NCBI RefSeq assembly: GCF_000826185.2
Contig: NZ_LN648875.1
Location: 616,356-680,355 of the forward strand
Origin: Microbacterium gorillae
Lineage (GTDB): Bacteria; Actinomycetota; Actinomycetes; Actinomycetales; Microbacteriaceae
Reading direction: 5' to 3'
DNA: 64,000 bases
In this document: positions 55,086 to 62,659 of the stretch, one piece after another
Position numbering within the stretch: position 1 is the first letter of the stretch
Layout of the letters: each line of letters starts with the position of its first letter
Notes under the pieces: model-generated
The model's input: only the letters and a program-made list of their open reading frames with translations
The model's database searches: none
What the model was told of the DNA's origin: nothing
Translations under genes and position numbers: made by a program

Positions 55086-56521
55086 GCCGCCCCCACCGGC
55101 AGGCGCCGGGCGTGCAGGGCGTCCAGCACGTCCAGGTCGTGGGTGACCGCGACGATGGCGCGGCCCTCGTCGCGCAGTTCGGCCATCAATGCCACGAGCT
55201 CGGCCCAAGTCACGGCGTCCTGACCGAAGGTCGGCTCATCCAGGAGCACGATCAGCGGCTGCGTGGCGAGGACCGCGGCCACGGTGAGACGGCGCTGCTC
55301 TCCCCCGGAGAGCGTGTACGGGTTCGCCTCCGCGAGACGGTCCAACCGCAAGCGCTGCAGCAACTCGTCGACACGACGCGTGACCTCCGCCTCGGGAAGC
55401 TTCAGCGCCCGCAGTCCGACCGCGAGCTCGGCACGCACCGTCGTGGCCAGCAGCTGGTGCTCGGGCTCCTGGAACACCATCCCCATACGCGTGAGGAGCT
55501 CACGCGACCGCCACCGGTACGGGTCCGGCCGCAGACCGTCGGCGAGCGCTTCGGAGGCGGTGAGGTCCCCACCCTCCCGCGGGATCAGACCGGCCAGGGT
55601 GAGTGCGAGCGTGGACTTCCCGGCACCGTTGGGACCGACGATGCCGAGAGCTTCCCCGGAGCGCACCTGCACCGCGAGCGGACCGGCGACCGGATGCTTC
55701 GGCACCCGCGCGACGACGAGTTCCCGGCCGGAGAGCAGGACCGGACCCGGAGCGCTCCGCGGCGGGTCCGGCAGCTGCGGCTGGATGCCGGGCACCCACA
55801 CGCCGGCCGCAGCCAGCTCCGGACCCCGCGCGGCCAGCACGGCATCCGGCGTCCCGTCGGCGATCACGCCGCCCGAGCCGAGCACGATCACGCGGTCGAT
55901 GATGGGCAGCCAGACGTCGATGCGGTGCTCGACGACGACGAGCGTGGCGGGCACGGCCTCCAGCGCCCGCACGACCGCGTCGCGGACCTCGAGCACGCCG
56001 TCCGGGTCCAGGTTGGCGGTGGGTTCGTCCAGCAGCAGCGCGCCGGGACGCATCGCCAGCACTCCGGCGAGCGCCAACCGCTGCTTCTGCCCGCCGCTGA
56101 GCGCCGCCGTGGATCGATCCAGCGGCACATCCAGCCCGACCGCGTCGAGCGCGTCCCGGACGCGGCCGGGGATCTCCGCGGGGTCTACCCCGAGGTTCTC
56201 CGGGCCGAACGCCACATCGTCCCCGACGCGGGAGAGCACCGCCTGGCTGTCCGGGTCCTGCAGCACCATGCCGGCCCGCCCCCGGACGGCACTCGGCGCG
56301 GCTCCGTCGACGAGGAGCGTGCCGGTGGACTCACCCTCATCATCACCGCCGAGCACGCCACCGAGGGCGTGCAGCACCGTCGATTTGCCCGCGCCGGACG
56401 CGCCGAGCAGCAGCACGCGCTCGCCCGGTTCGATGCTGAAGGTCACCTCCGACACCGCCCACGCCAGACGGGTGGCGTATCGCCAGCCCCATCCCTGCGC
56501 CTGCAGCGCCGCCGCTGTCAT
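55082..56521 (-). CDS. ykoD: ECF transporter fused dual ATPase, YkoD
   Basis: 479 residues with two complete ABC domains in one chain. First: GASGAGKST, LSGGQKQRLALAG, LLLDEPTANLDP. Second: GPNGAGKST, LSGGEQRRLTVAA, IVLLDEPTFGQD, then VAVTHDLDVLD. Dual ATPases of this kind energise YkoE-type S components. Four bases separate the ykoE stop and this start. The second Walker B region ends in TFGQD rather than the common TxGLD, as in many cobalt/ECF ATPases. Confidence 0.95.
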   Translation of the reverse strand: MTAAALQAQGWGWRYATRLAWAVSEVTFSIEPGERVLLLGASGAGKSTVLHALGGVLGGDDEGESTGTLLVDGAAPSAVRGRAGMVLQDPDSQAVLSRVGDDVAFGPENLGVDPAEIPGRVRDALDAVGLDVPLDRSTAALSGGQKQRLALAGVLAMRPGALLLDEPTANLDPDGVLEVRDAVVRALEAVPATLVVVEHRIDVWLPIIDRVIVLGSGGVIADGTPDAVLAARGPELAAAGVWVPGIQPQLPDPPRSAPGPVLLSGRELVVARVPKHPVAGPLAVQVRSGEALGIVGPNGAGKSTLALTLAGLIPREGGDLTASEALADGLRPDPYRWRSRELLTRMGMVFQEPEHQLLATTVRAELAVGLRALKLPEAEVTRRVDELLQRLRLDRLAEANPYTLSGGEQRRLTVAAVLATQPLIVLLDEPTFGQDAVTWAELVALMAELRDEGRAIVAVTHDLDVLDALHARRLPVGAA

Positions 56522-56524
56522 GCC

Positions 56525-57118
56525 TCAGACGCGCGTCGTGGCGGCTCGACCCGCGGCGAACCGGTTCAGCGCCCCGGTCTTGGCCAGTGCCGCGGCGATC
56601 GCCCAGGATCCGACCCCGGCGATCACCGCACCCGAGAGGGTGGTGGAGGTGATGTAGACACTGGTGAACAGCGTGTCCGCGCCGGGGTACCAGAGCACGC
56701 GGTCGTTGATGCCGCACGCCAGTCCGGCGACCGCCCCGGCGAGCACGGCGACGGGCAGGTTGAAGACCTTGTACAGGAACACCAGGAACACCAGCTCGGC
56801 CCCGAGCCCCTGCACGAGACCGGACACCAGGGTGAGCGCGGACCACTGGTTGCCGACCAGCGCGGAGATGGACGCGGCGACCATCTCCGCGTACAGGGCG
56901 GCACCCGGCTTGCGGATGATGAGGCCGGCGAGGACACCGGCCATCAGCCACGGTCCGGCGAGCAGCCCCTGGAGCCCGGGCAGCAGCGGCTTCAGCAGTG
57001 CGGACGGACCCTCGTAGGCGAAGTTCCAGATGATGAAGAGCACGGCGCAGGCGACGGCGATGACGCTGGCGACGACGATGTCGACGACGCGCCAGGTGGT
57101 AGGTGCGGTGGACGGCAC
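56525..57118 (-). CDS. ykoE: ECF transporter substrate-binding (S) component, YkoE
   Basis: 197 residues, five to six helices. The YkoE signature is ALYAEMVAASISALVGNQWSALTLVSGLVQGLGAE. It binds the thiamine precursor hydroxymethylpyrimidine or thiamine itself, inferred from family and from the TPP riboswitch. The start is GTG at 57118, with AAGGAAGGG 10 nt upstream, right behind the riboswitch. Confidence 0.94.
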   Translation of the reverse strand: MPSTAPTTWRVVDIVVASVIAVACAVLFIIWNFAYEGPSALLKPLLPGLQGLLAGPWLMAGVLAGLIIRKPGAALYAEMVAASISALVGNQWSALTLVSGLVQGLGAELVFLVFLYKVFNLPVAVLAGAVAGLACGINDRVLWYPGADTLFTSVYITSTTLSGAVIAGVGSWAIAAALAKTGALNRFAAGRAATTRV

Positions 57119-57130
57119 GATTTTCTTTCC

Positions 57131-57216
57131 CTTCCTTCGCTGGCATGACCCAGATCAGGTTCGACGGTCGAAGCCGGATGGCTTCCTCTCAGCCCCGCGT
57201 GGGGCTCCCGTGGTGT
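57131..57216 (-). ncRNA. TPP (THI-box) riboswitch controlling ykoEDC
   Basis: On the minus strand the two conserved loops are clear: GGGGCTGAGAGG (57183-57203) and ACCTGATCTGGGTCATGCCAGCGAAGG (57134-57160). The aptamer's 3' end (GCGAAGG) runs straight into the ykoE ribosome site, so TPP binding should hide it and block translation. Confidence 0.95.
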
Positions 57217-57225
57217 GTGCCGCCC

Positions 57226-57231
57226 AGTGTA
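57226..57231 (-). promoter_or_regulatory. Probable -10 box of the ykoEDC transcript
   Basis: TACACT on the minus strand, about 10 bp before the riboswitch. No clear -35 is seen. Confidence 0.4.
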
Positions 57232-57261
57232 GTCCCACCGGAGCGCCGGGCTCCATCGTCC

Positions 57262-57379
57262 GTCGCTCTCAGCTCCGACAGTTCCGGGCGCGCAGAAGTG
57301 TCCGGAGTGGTAGCGATGGCGGGGATGCTCTCACCGGCGGCAGTTTCGGGCGCGTGAAAGTGTCGGGAGTGGGAGCGAC
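57262..57379. repeat. Short direct and inverted repeats between the hydrolase gene and the riboswitch
   Basis: Two 38-bp units, 57279-57316 and 57341-57378, match at 32 of 38 positions (CAGTT-CGGGCGCG...AAGTGTC-GGAGTGG-AGCGA). In addition the left end (57262-57280) is an inverted, 15-of-19 copy of the right end (57361-57379). The element fills most of a 150-bp gap and ends at the hydrolase stop; it may be a terminator built from REP-like units. Confidence 0.65.
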
Positions 57380-57380
57380 C

Positions 57381-58157
57381 TCAGGCGACGCGTGCCGCGA
57401 TCACGGCGGCCGTCGCGGCGGGGTCCGGACGGTGGCCCTTCGATTCCGGCACCTCGACGAGCTCCGCCTGCGGCATCTCGTCCACGAGCCGATGCGCGGC
57501 GGCGGTGAGGATCGGGAACGTCTCCGATCCGAGCAGCACGGTCACGTCGTTGCCCACTTCCCGCATCGCCACGGTCGGAGTGGACACATCGCGCGTGAGG
57601 GTCGCGTCGTACACGGTGGACTGCGCCACGGCCTCCAGACCGGGGAATATCGGGCTCTGTCGGATCTGCTCCACCATCTCGGCAGGCAGACCGACGCCCT
57701 CGATCTGGAACGTGGTCACGGCGCCGCCCCGGTCCCCGGAATCGACCAGCGCCTGCAGGCGCTCGGGCAGGTCCGGTGCCGGCTCATCGACACCGAAGCG
57801 GAACGGCGGTTCGGACAGGAAAAGCCTCGTCATCGGCACCCCACGGGAGGCGGCGTACAGCGCGAGAACCGCGCCCGAGGAATGCCCGAGCACGGCGGCC
57901 ACTCCCCCGGTGGCCTGGATCACGGCGGCGAGGTCCTCGGTCTCGCGGTCGGGGGCGTAGGGCGCGGTGTCACCGCTGTCGCCGCGGGCACGCCGGTCGT
58001 AGGTCACACCGGCCAGCCCGCGCGCGTCGAGTGCATCGGCGAGCGGGGCGGCATCGGGCGCGGTCGAGAACGCACCCCCGACGATCACCACGACGGGGCC
58101 ATGCCCGACGCGATGCCAGGCGATCGGGGTCCCGTCTGCCGAGGTCGTACGCTCCAT
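57381..58157 (-). CDS. Alpha/beta hydrolase
   Basis: 258 residues. Nucleophile elbow GHSSGAVLALY, oxyanion region VIVGGAFST, and a likely catalytic histidine in SKGHRPDP at the C-terminus. The early GVTYDRRARGDSGDTAPYAPDRETEDLAAVI is usual for the AB_hydrolase_1 group (esterase, lipase or haloperoxidase-like). Substrate unknown. It starts 44 bp behind the MFS gene and may belong to the same transcript. Confidence 0.9.
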   Translation of the reverse strand: MERTTSADGTPIAWHRVGHGPVVVIVGGAFSTAPDAAPLADALDARGLAGVTYDRRARGDSGDTAPYAPDRETEDLAAVIQATGGVAAVLGHSSGAVLALYAASRGVPMTRLFLSEPPFRFGVDEPAPDLPERLQALVDSGDRGGAVTTFQIEGVGLPAEMVEQIRQSPIFPGLEAVAQSTVYDATLTRDVSTPTVAMREVGNDVTVLLGSETFPILTAAAHRLVDEMPQAELVEVPESKGHRPDPAATAAVIAARVA

Positions 58158-58201
58158 GACCCCATGCAAACACTCCGATCCGACACGGACAAGACCCGAA
58201 C

Positions 58202-59557
58202 TCAGGCGTGCGGGTCTCCTGCGGCCGTCTTGCGTTTGGTGAGACCGAGCCCGCGCCGCACGAGGTGTCGATTGCGCAGGATGAACGCCGAACCGATCAA
58301 CCACAGCGGAACCTGCGTCAGGAACGCGAGGCGGAACGCGTCCAGGCTGTAGTTCGCGGGGTCCCCGGCACCCTGCAGGTCCATCGCGATACCGATGAAC
58401 AGGATGGCCAGCAGACCGGCGAGGAACCCGGCCCCGTTCACGATGCCGGTCGCGGTCGACAGCCGGTGCTCCGGGTTGTAGGTGCGGGCGTGATCGAACG
58501 CGATCATGGACGCCGGGCCGCCGGTGGCGAGCGCGAGCGCGAGAATGATCAGCAGCCACATCGGCGCGGCGGTCGGCCACAGGCACACCGTCACCCACGC
58601 GACGAGCTGGAACGCGACCGTCGGCAGCACCAGCATGTTGGACCGGCGCATCGGGTGACGACTGGACAGCGCGCCCAGGATCGGCCCGACGACCATGCCG
58701 AACACGACGTACAGGGTCGTGATGATCGAGGCGTTCCCGCGGGTGAGCCCCTCCCCCTCGGTCAGGAACGGCACGCCCCAGAGCATGATGAACGCGGTCC
58801 CGGCGAACGGTGTCGTGAAGTGGCTCCAGAAGCCCAGGCGCGTGCCGGGGTGCTTCCAGGCGTCGGCGAGACTCTGGCGCAGGTCGAAGGATGACCGGAC
58901 CACCCGGATCGCGCCCGTGGACGTGTCCACCGCGACGTCCGCGGCCCGCTCCGGCGGGTGATTGCGGATCACGGCGAACACCACGACCGTGAACAGGACA
59001 CCCAGTCCGGCGAGCGAGCCGAAAGCGACGGTCCAGGTGGTGGCGTGCAGCAGGGCCGCCAGCGGGATCAGCGCGACGAGCTGCCCGGCCTGACCGATGA
59101 TCCCGGTGAGCTGGACGATGAACGGCGCCCGTTGGGCGGGGAACCAGGTCGCGACCACGCGCAGAACGCTCGGAAACAGGGCGGCGTCGCCGGCGCCGAG
59201 CAGCATCCGCGCGAGAATCGCGATGCCGACGTTGGGTGAGAACGCCATCACGAGCTGCCCGACCGCCATCAACGCCATGCCGATCGTGATGATCGGCCGG
59301 GCGCCGAACCGGTCCAGCAGAAGGCCGACGGGGATCTGCATCAGGCCGTACACGGCGAGCTGCAGCACGGCGAACATCGACAGCGTGGACGCGTCCGCGT
59401 GGAACCGCTCGGCGGCGTCCACCCCGACGGACGCGAGCGAGGTGCGGTTGGCCACGGACAGGACGTAGGCGGCGACTCCGACCCCCCAGATGAGCCAGAT
59501 GCGCCAGGGCGGGACGGTCAAGGACGAGGCGGGCGAGGCGGCAGCGGCGGGTGACAT
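58202..59557 (-). CDS. MFS transporter (ACS/hexuronate-like)
   Basis: 451 residues, 12 helices. Family parts are YVLSVANRTSLASVGVDAAERF at helix 1, PVGLLLDRFGARP between helices 2 and 3, and RMLLGAGDAALFPSVLRVVATWFP, as in anion:cation symporters for sugar acids or organic acids. The ATG at 59557 has a CAGGAG site. A GntR/FadR-type palindrome lies in its promoter. The basic C-terminus ends KRKTAAGDPHA. Confidence 0.92.
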   Translation of the reverse strand: MSPAAAASPASSLTVPPWRIWLIWGVGVAAYVLSVANRTSLASVGVDAAERFHADASTLSMFAVLQLAVYGLMQIPVGLLLDRFGARPIITIGMALMAVGQLVMAFSPNVGIAILARMLLGAGDAALFPSVLRVVATWFPAQRAPFIVQLTGIIGQAGQLVALIPLAALLHATTWTVAFGSLAGLGVLFTVVVFAVIRNHPPERAADVAVDTSTGAIRVVRSSFDLRQSLADAWKHPGTRLGFWSHFTTPFAGTAFIMLWGVPFLTEGEGLTRGNASIITTLYVVFGMVVGPILGALSSRHPMRRSNMLVLPTVAFQLVAWVTVCLWPTAAPMWLLIILALALATGGPASMIAFDHARTYNPEHRLSTATGIVNGAGFLAGLLAILFIGIAMDLQGAGDPANYSLDAFRLAFLTQVPLWLIGSAFILRNRHLVRRGLGLTKRKTAAGDPHA

Positions 59558-59578
59558 GGAACTCCTGAGGACCGCGTC

Positions 59579-59604
59579 AGTATACGCCTGTGGTCTGACC
59601 ACAG
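59579..59604 (-). promoter_or_regulatory. MFS-gene promoter with a GntR/FadR-type operator
   Basis: CTGTGGTC-T-GACCACAG (59588-59604) is a perfect palindrome matching the TGGTnnnACCA consensus of FadR-type GntR regulators. The minus-strand -10 TATACT lies beside it at 59579-59584, so a bound protein would cover the -35 region. No GntR gene is next to it. Confidence 0.7.
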
Positions 59605-59697
59605 AGGGGACGCGGCATGACGACATTCACCCCCGATCATGCCTGACATCGGCCACGGCTGGCGGGTTCCGGCGTCGTAGCGCGATAGCGTGGCCTG

Positions 59698-61080
59698 GTG
59701 CCCCGAACGACACCCACCGCGGACGCGGGAGACGCCGCGCGGCAGAGCGACACCGTCGTGCCGACACCGTCGACACCCACCACGGACACCGCGCTGACCT
59801 GGGTCGACCCTCGACAGGTCAAGCGCAAGTTGCGCTCCGGCGGCACCGTGGTCGTCCCGGACCTGCTCTCCGGGGTTCCGATCCGTCGCAGTCAGGCCGG
59901 CTGGATCCCGGTCGGCGTGCTCCTGGCCCTGGTGGCCGCTTACGCCGCAACGACGCTGCTGTGGCCCCTGAACGCCCTCCCGCCGACCATGAAGACGATT
60001 CCCGTCACGCCGGCGGCGGTGAAATCCCCCGAGATCACCTGGCCGAGCGAGGGATACGCGGGCGTCGGTGTGAAGGACGGACCGGTCGTCGTCTCCACGG
60101 ACGAGGCCGTGACCCTGGCGAGCATCACGAAGGTGGTCACGGTCCTCACGATCCTCGACCACAGCCCGCTGGCCCCGGGCGAGACCGGCCCGGAGTTCCA
60201 CTTCACGCAACAGGACAGCGACAACTACTGGCGCTACCTCACCAACGACGAATCGGCCCTCGACGTCCCGGTCGACGGCGTCCTGACCGAGTACCAGCTG
60301 ATCGAGGGCATCCTGCTCGGCTCGGCGGGGAACTACACCGACATCCTGTCCGAGTCGATCTGGCCGTCCGACGAGGACTACGCCGCAGCCGCCTCCGACT
60401 GGATGAACCGCGCCGGGATCATCGGTATCACCCTCGTGGAACCGACCGGCATCGACCCGCGCAATGTCGCGACGCCGCAGGGTCTCCTTCGACTCGCCGA
60501 GGTGGCGATGCAGAACCCCATCGTCGCCGAGATCGTCGCCAAGCCGTCGGTTGATCTTCCCGGCGCCGGCCTGGTGAAGAACACGAACGGCCTGATCGGC
60601 GACCCCGGCGTCGTGGGCTTGAAAACCGGGTCCCTCGACGGCTACAACCTGCTCTCGGTGAAGAACCTCGACATCGGTGGGAAGACGGTGCAGACCTATG
60701 CCGTCGCGCTGCACGAAGAGGACGACGCGGCCCGCAACGCGGTTTCACGCAACCTCTACACCCAGCTCGATGCCGCCCTCCAGCCCGTGGTGCTGGTGCC
60801 GAAGGACACCGCGGTCGCCGAGGTGAGCACCGCATGGGGCGAGAGCACGAAGCTGGTGACGATCTCGGACGCGACCGGGTCCGTCTGGCAGCACACACCG
60901 ACCGTGATCTCGACTCCGAAGCTCGGCTCCGACCGTGATGCCGGCGCCCCCGCGGGAACCCTCAGCGTCACGGGCACTCTGGGCACGGACGAGGTCGGCG
61001 TCCGGGTCGCCAACGACCTGCCGGACCCCAGCCCGTGGTGGCGCCTGACCCACCCGTTCGCCCTCTTCGGCTGGGACTGA
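59698..61080 (+). CDS. D-alanyl-D-alanine carboxypeptidase (penicillin-binding protein, S11-like)
   Basis: 460 residues. A 70-residue cytoplasmic Thr/Pro-rich tail leads to one membrane helix (GWIPVGVLLALVAAYAATTLLW). Outside, the penicillin-binding motifs are ASITKV (SxxK), GSAGNY (SxN) and LKTGSL (KTG). It trims the terminal D-Ala of peptidoglycan stem peptides. The membrane anchor is N-terminal, unlike DacA. GTG start 6 nt after TAGCGT (59686-59691), so leaderless. Divergent from the MFS gene. Confidence 0.93.
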   Translation: MPRTTPTADAGDAARQSDTVVPTPSTPTTDTALTWVDPRQVKRKLRSGGTVVVPDLLSGVPIRRSQAGWIPVGVLLALVAAYAATTLLWPLNALPPTMKTIPVTPAAVKSPEITWPSEGYAGVGVKDGPVVVSTDEAVTLASITKVVTVLTILDHSPLAPGETGPEFHFTQQDSDNYWRYLTNDESALDVPVDGVLTEYQLIEGILLGSAGNYTDILSESIWPSDEDYAAAASDWMNRAGIIGITLVEPTGIDPRNVATPQGLLRLAEVAMQNPIVAEIVAKPSVDLPGAGLVKNTNGLIGDPGVVGLKTGSLDGYNLLSVKNLDIGGKTVQTYAVALHEEDDAARNAVSRNLYTQLDAALQPVVLVPKDTAVAEVSTAWGESTKLVTISDATGSVWQHTPTVISTPKLGSDRDAGAPAGTLSVTGTLGTDEVGVRVANDLPDPSPWWRLTHPFALFGWD

Positions 61081-61112
61081 TCCCGGACGCCGCACCCCGG
61101 CGGACGAGCGCG

Positions 61113-62531
61113 TCAGGGCGCGAGCATGGCGGCGCGACGGTCCGGGAAGTCCGCGCGTCGGTGATGGCGAATGCCGGTGATCGTGACCGACCGCACGGCC
61201 CCCTCGTCGTCGGCGTCGATGAGCAGCTCCTCGCCGGCATCCCCGAAGCCGTCCTCGGCCTTCGCCCGCAGCGCCCCGTCGGTCTCCCGCAGGAGGGCCA
61301 GTCCCCCCGCCGGGTCGCCGCCGTCGATCGAGGCCTCCAGGACCACCCCGGGCAGCGGCATCAGGCTGACCGATCCCCACAGGGACAGGTAGGTCCCGGC
61401 GAGCTCGGGACGCAGCACGGCGGCCGAGACATCCTCCACGGCCGCACGGGCGGCGTCGATCAGCGCGATCACGCCGTTCGCGATCTCCGTCGCCGGACCA
61501 TCGATGCGGTTCGTCAGAACACTGACGGCCAAGCCGGTCGTGGGGTCCGACCAGGTCTGCGTGATGTGGCCGGGGAAGCCGCCGGAGTGTCCGATGACGC
61601 GTCGCTCGCCGATCTTCCGGATGATCCAGCCGAGGCCGTACCAGCGCGGCCCGCCCCGTTCGATGAGGGACTCGTCCCGCTGCATCAGCCGCTTGGTGTC
61701 GTCGGTCAGGAAGTGACCGGAACCGAGCGCGTGCGCGGCGACCCAGGCGGAGATCGTTTCGGCGTTGGCCCAGAACCCGGTCGCCGGGCCCTCGACGCGC
61801 GTGTCGACCGGCGGGATCACCGCCGACTCCTCATCCGCATCGCCGAACTGCTCGAACGGGCTGATCGCGTGACCGGACACGAGCGGCGCATCCGGTCCGA
61901 CGTTGAGTTCCGGACCGACCAGAGCCGGCTCGCTCATGATCTCCGCGAGCGGCGCCACGAGCTCCAGCGCGACCTCGTTCCAGCCGCGGCCGGTCACGGC
62001 CTCGACGATGAGGCCCAGCACGGAATACGCCAGGTTCGAGTAGTGGAAGTGGGTGTTCGAGCCGAACACGCGGTCCCGGTGCATGGTCTCGATCAGCTCG
62101 GCACGGTCCGGGAACGCTCGCTCGCGCTGCCAGAAGACGGCGTCGGCGCCATCCCGCTCGGCACCGGACTGGTGCCCGAGGAGCTCTCGGACGGTGGCTC
62201 CCGCGATCGGGGCGTCCGCGAGCTCCGGGACCACCGCGCCCACGGTGTCATCCAGCCGCAGCCGCCCCCGCTCCACGAGCTGCATGATCGCGGTGGCGGT
62301 GAAGGTCTTCGAATGCGACGCGATGCGGAACGCGTGCCCCGTCGTCAGCGCGGCACCGGTGGATGCGTCGGCGAGCCCGGACGCGTACGAGAACAGCAGC
62401 CGGTCGCCGAGGCGGACGGCGACCTGGATGCCCGGGACTCGCCGCCGGCGCCGCATCGCGTCGACCCAGTCCCGCAGGAACGGCTCGAGCTGCGGGAGGA
62501 GTTCGGGGAGGTCGTGATCACGCGAGGCCAT
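61113..62531 (-). CDS. Serine hydrolase of the beta-lactamase (class C/EstB) family
   Basis: 472 residues. Active-site elements are ASHSKTF (SxxK), YSNLAY (YxN) and HSGGFPG (HxG in place of KTG). There is no signal peptide, so it is cytoplasmic and more likely an esterase or D-amino peptidase than a beta-lactamase. The last about 110 residues form a beta-rich C-terminal domain. GGAAGGATGGG precedes the ATG at 62531. Confidence 0.9.
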   Translation of the reverse strand: MASRDHDLPELLPQLEPFLRDWVDAMRRRRRVPGIQVAVRLGDRLLFSYASGLADASTGAALTTGHAFRIASHSKTFTATAIMQLVERGRLRLDDTVGAVVPELADAPIAGATVRELLGHQSGAERDGADAVFWQRERAFPDRAELIETMHRDRVFGSNTHFHYSNLAYSVLGLIVEAVTGRGWNEVALELVAPLAEIMSEPALVGPELNVGPDAPLVSGHAISPFEQFGDADEESAVIPPVDTRVEGPATGFWANAETISAWVAAHALGSGHFLTDDTKRLMQRDESLIERGGPRWYGLGWIIRKIGERRVIGHSGGFPGHITQTWSDPTTGLAVSVLTNRIDGPATEIANGVIALIDAARAAVEDVSAAVLRPELAGTYLSLWGSVSLMPLPGVVLEASIDGGDPAGGLALLRETDGALRAKAEDGFGDAGEELLIDADDEGAVRSVTITGIRHHRRADFPDRRAAMLAP

Positions 62532-62584
62532 CCCACCATCCTTCCGCATCCGCACCTCCCGCGATCACCGGTCCCACCTGGGCG

Positions 62585-62647
62585 AACACCACGAAGCGCG
62601 CGAGACACTCATGCGTCGCATGGGCGTCTCGCGCGCTTGATGGTGTT
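62585..62647 (-). terminator. Long palindrome after the ABC exporter gene (possible family copy D)
   Basis: AAGCGCGCGAGAC (62594-62606) pairs with GTCTCGCGCGCTT (62626-62638); outer AACACCA/TGGTGTT extend it. It lies 12 bp beyond the ABC gene stop. CGCGAGACAC is shared with copies A and B. Confidence 0.65.
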
Positions 62648-62659
62648 TCAGACGCGAGA

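Noticed and set aside
61113..62531. Beta-lactamase
   Set aside because: The SxxK/YxN/HxG set fits, but there is no export signal and the HxG and added C-terminal domain fit esterase-type members better.
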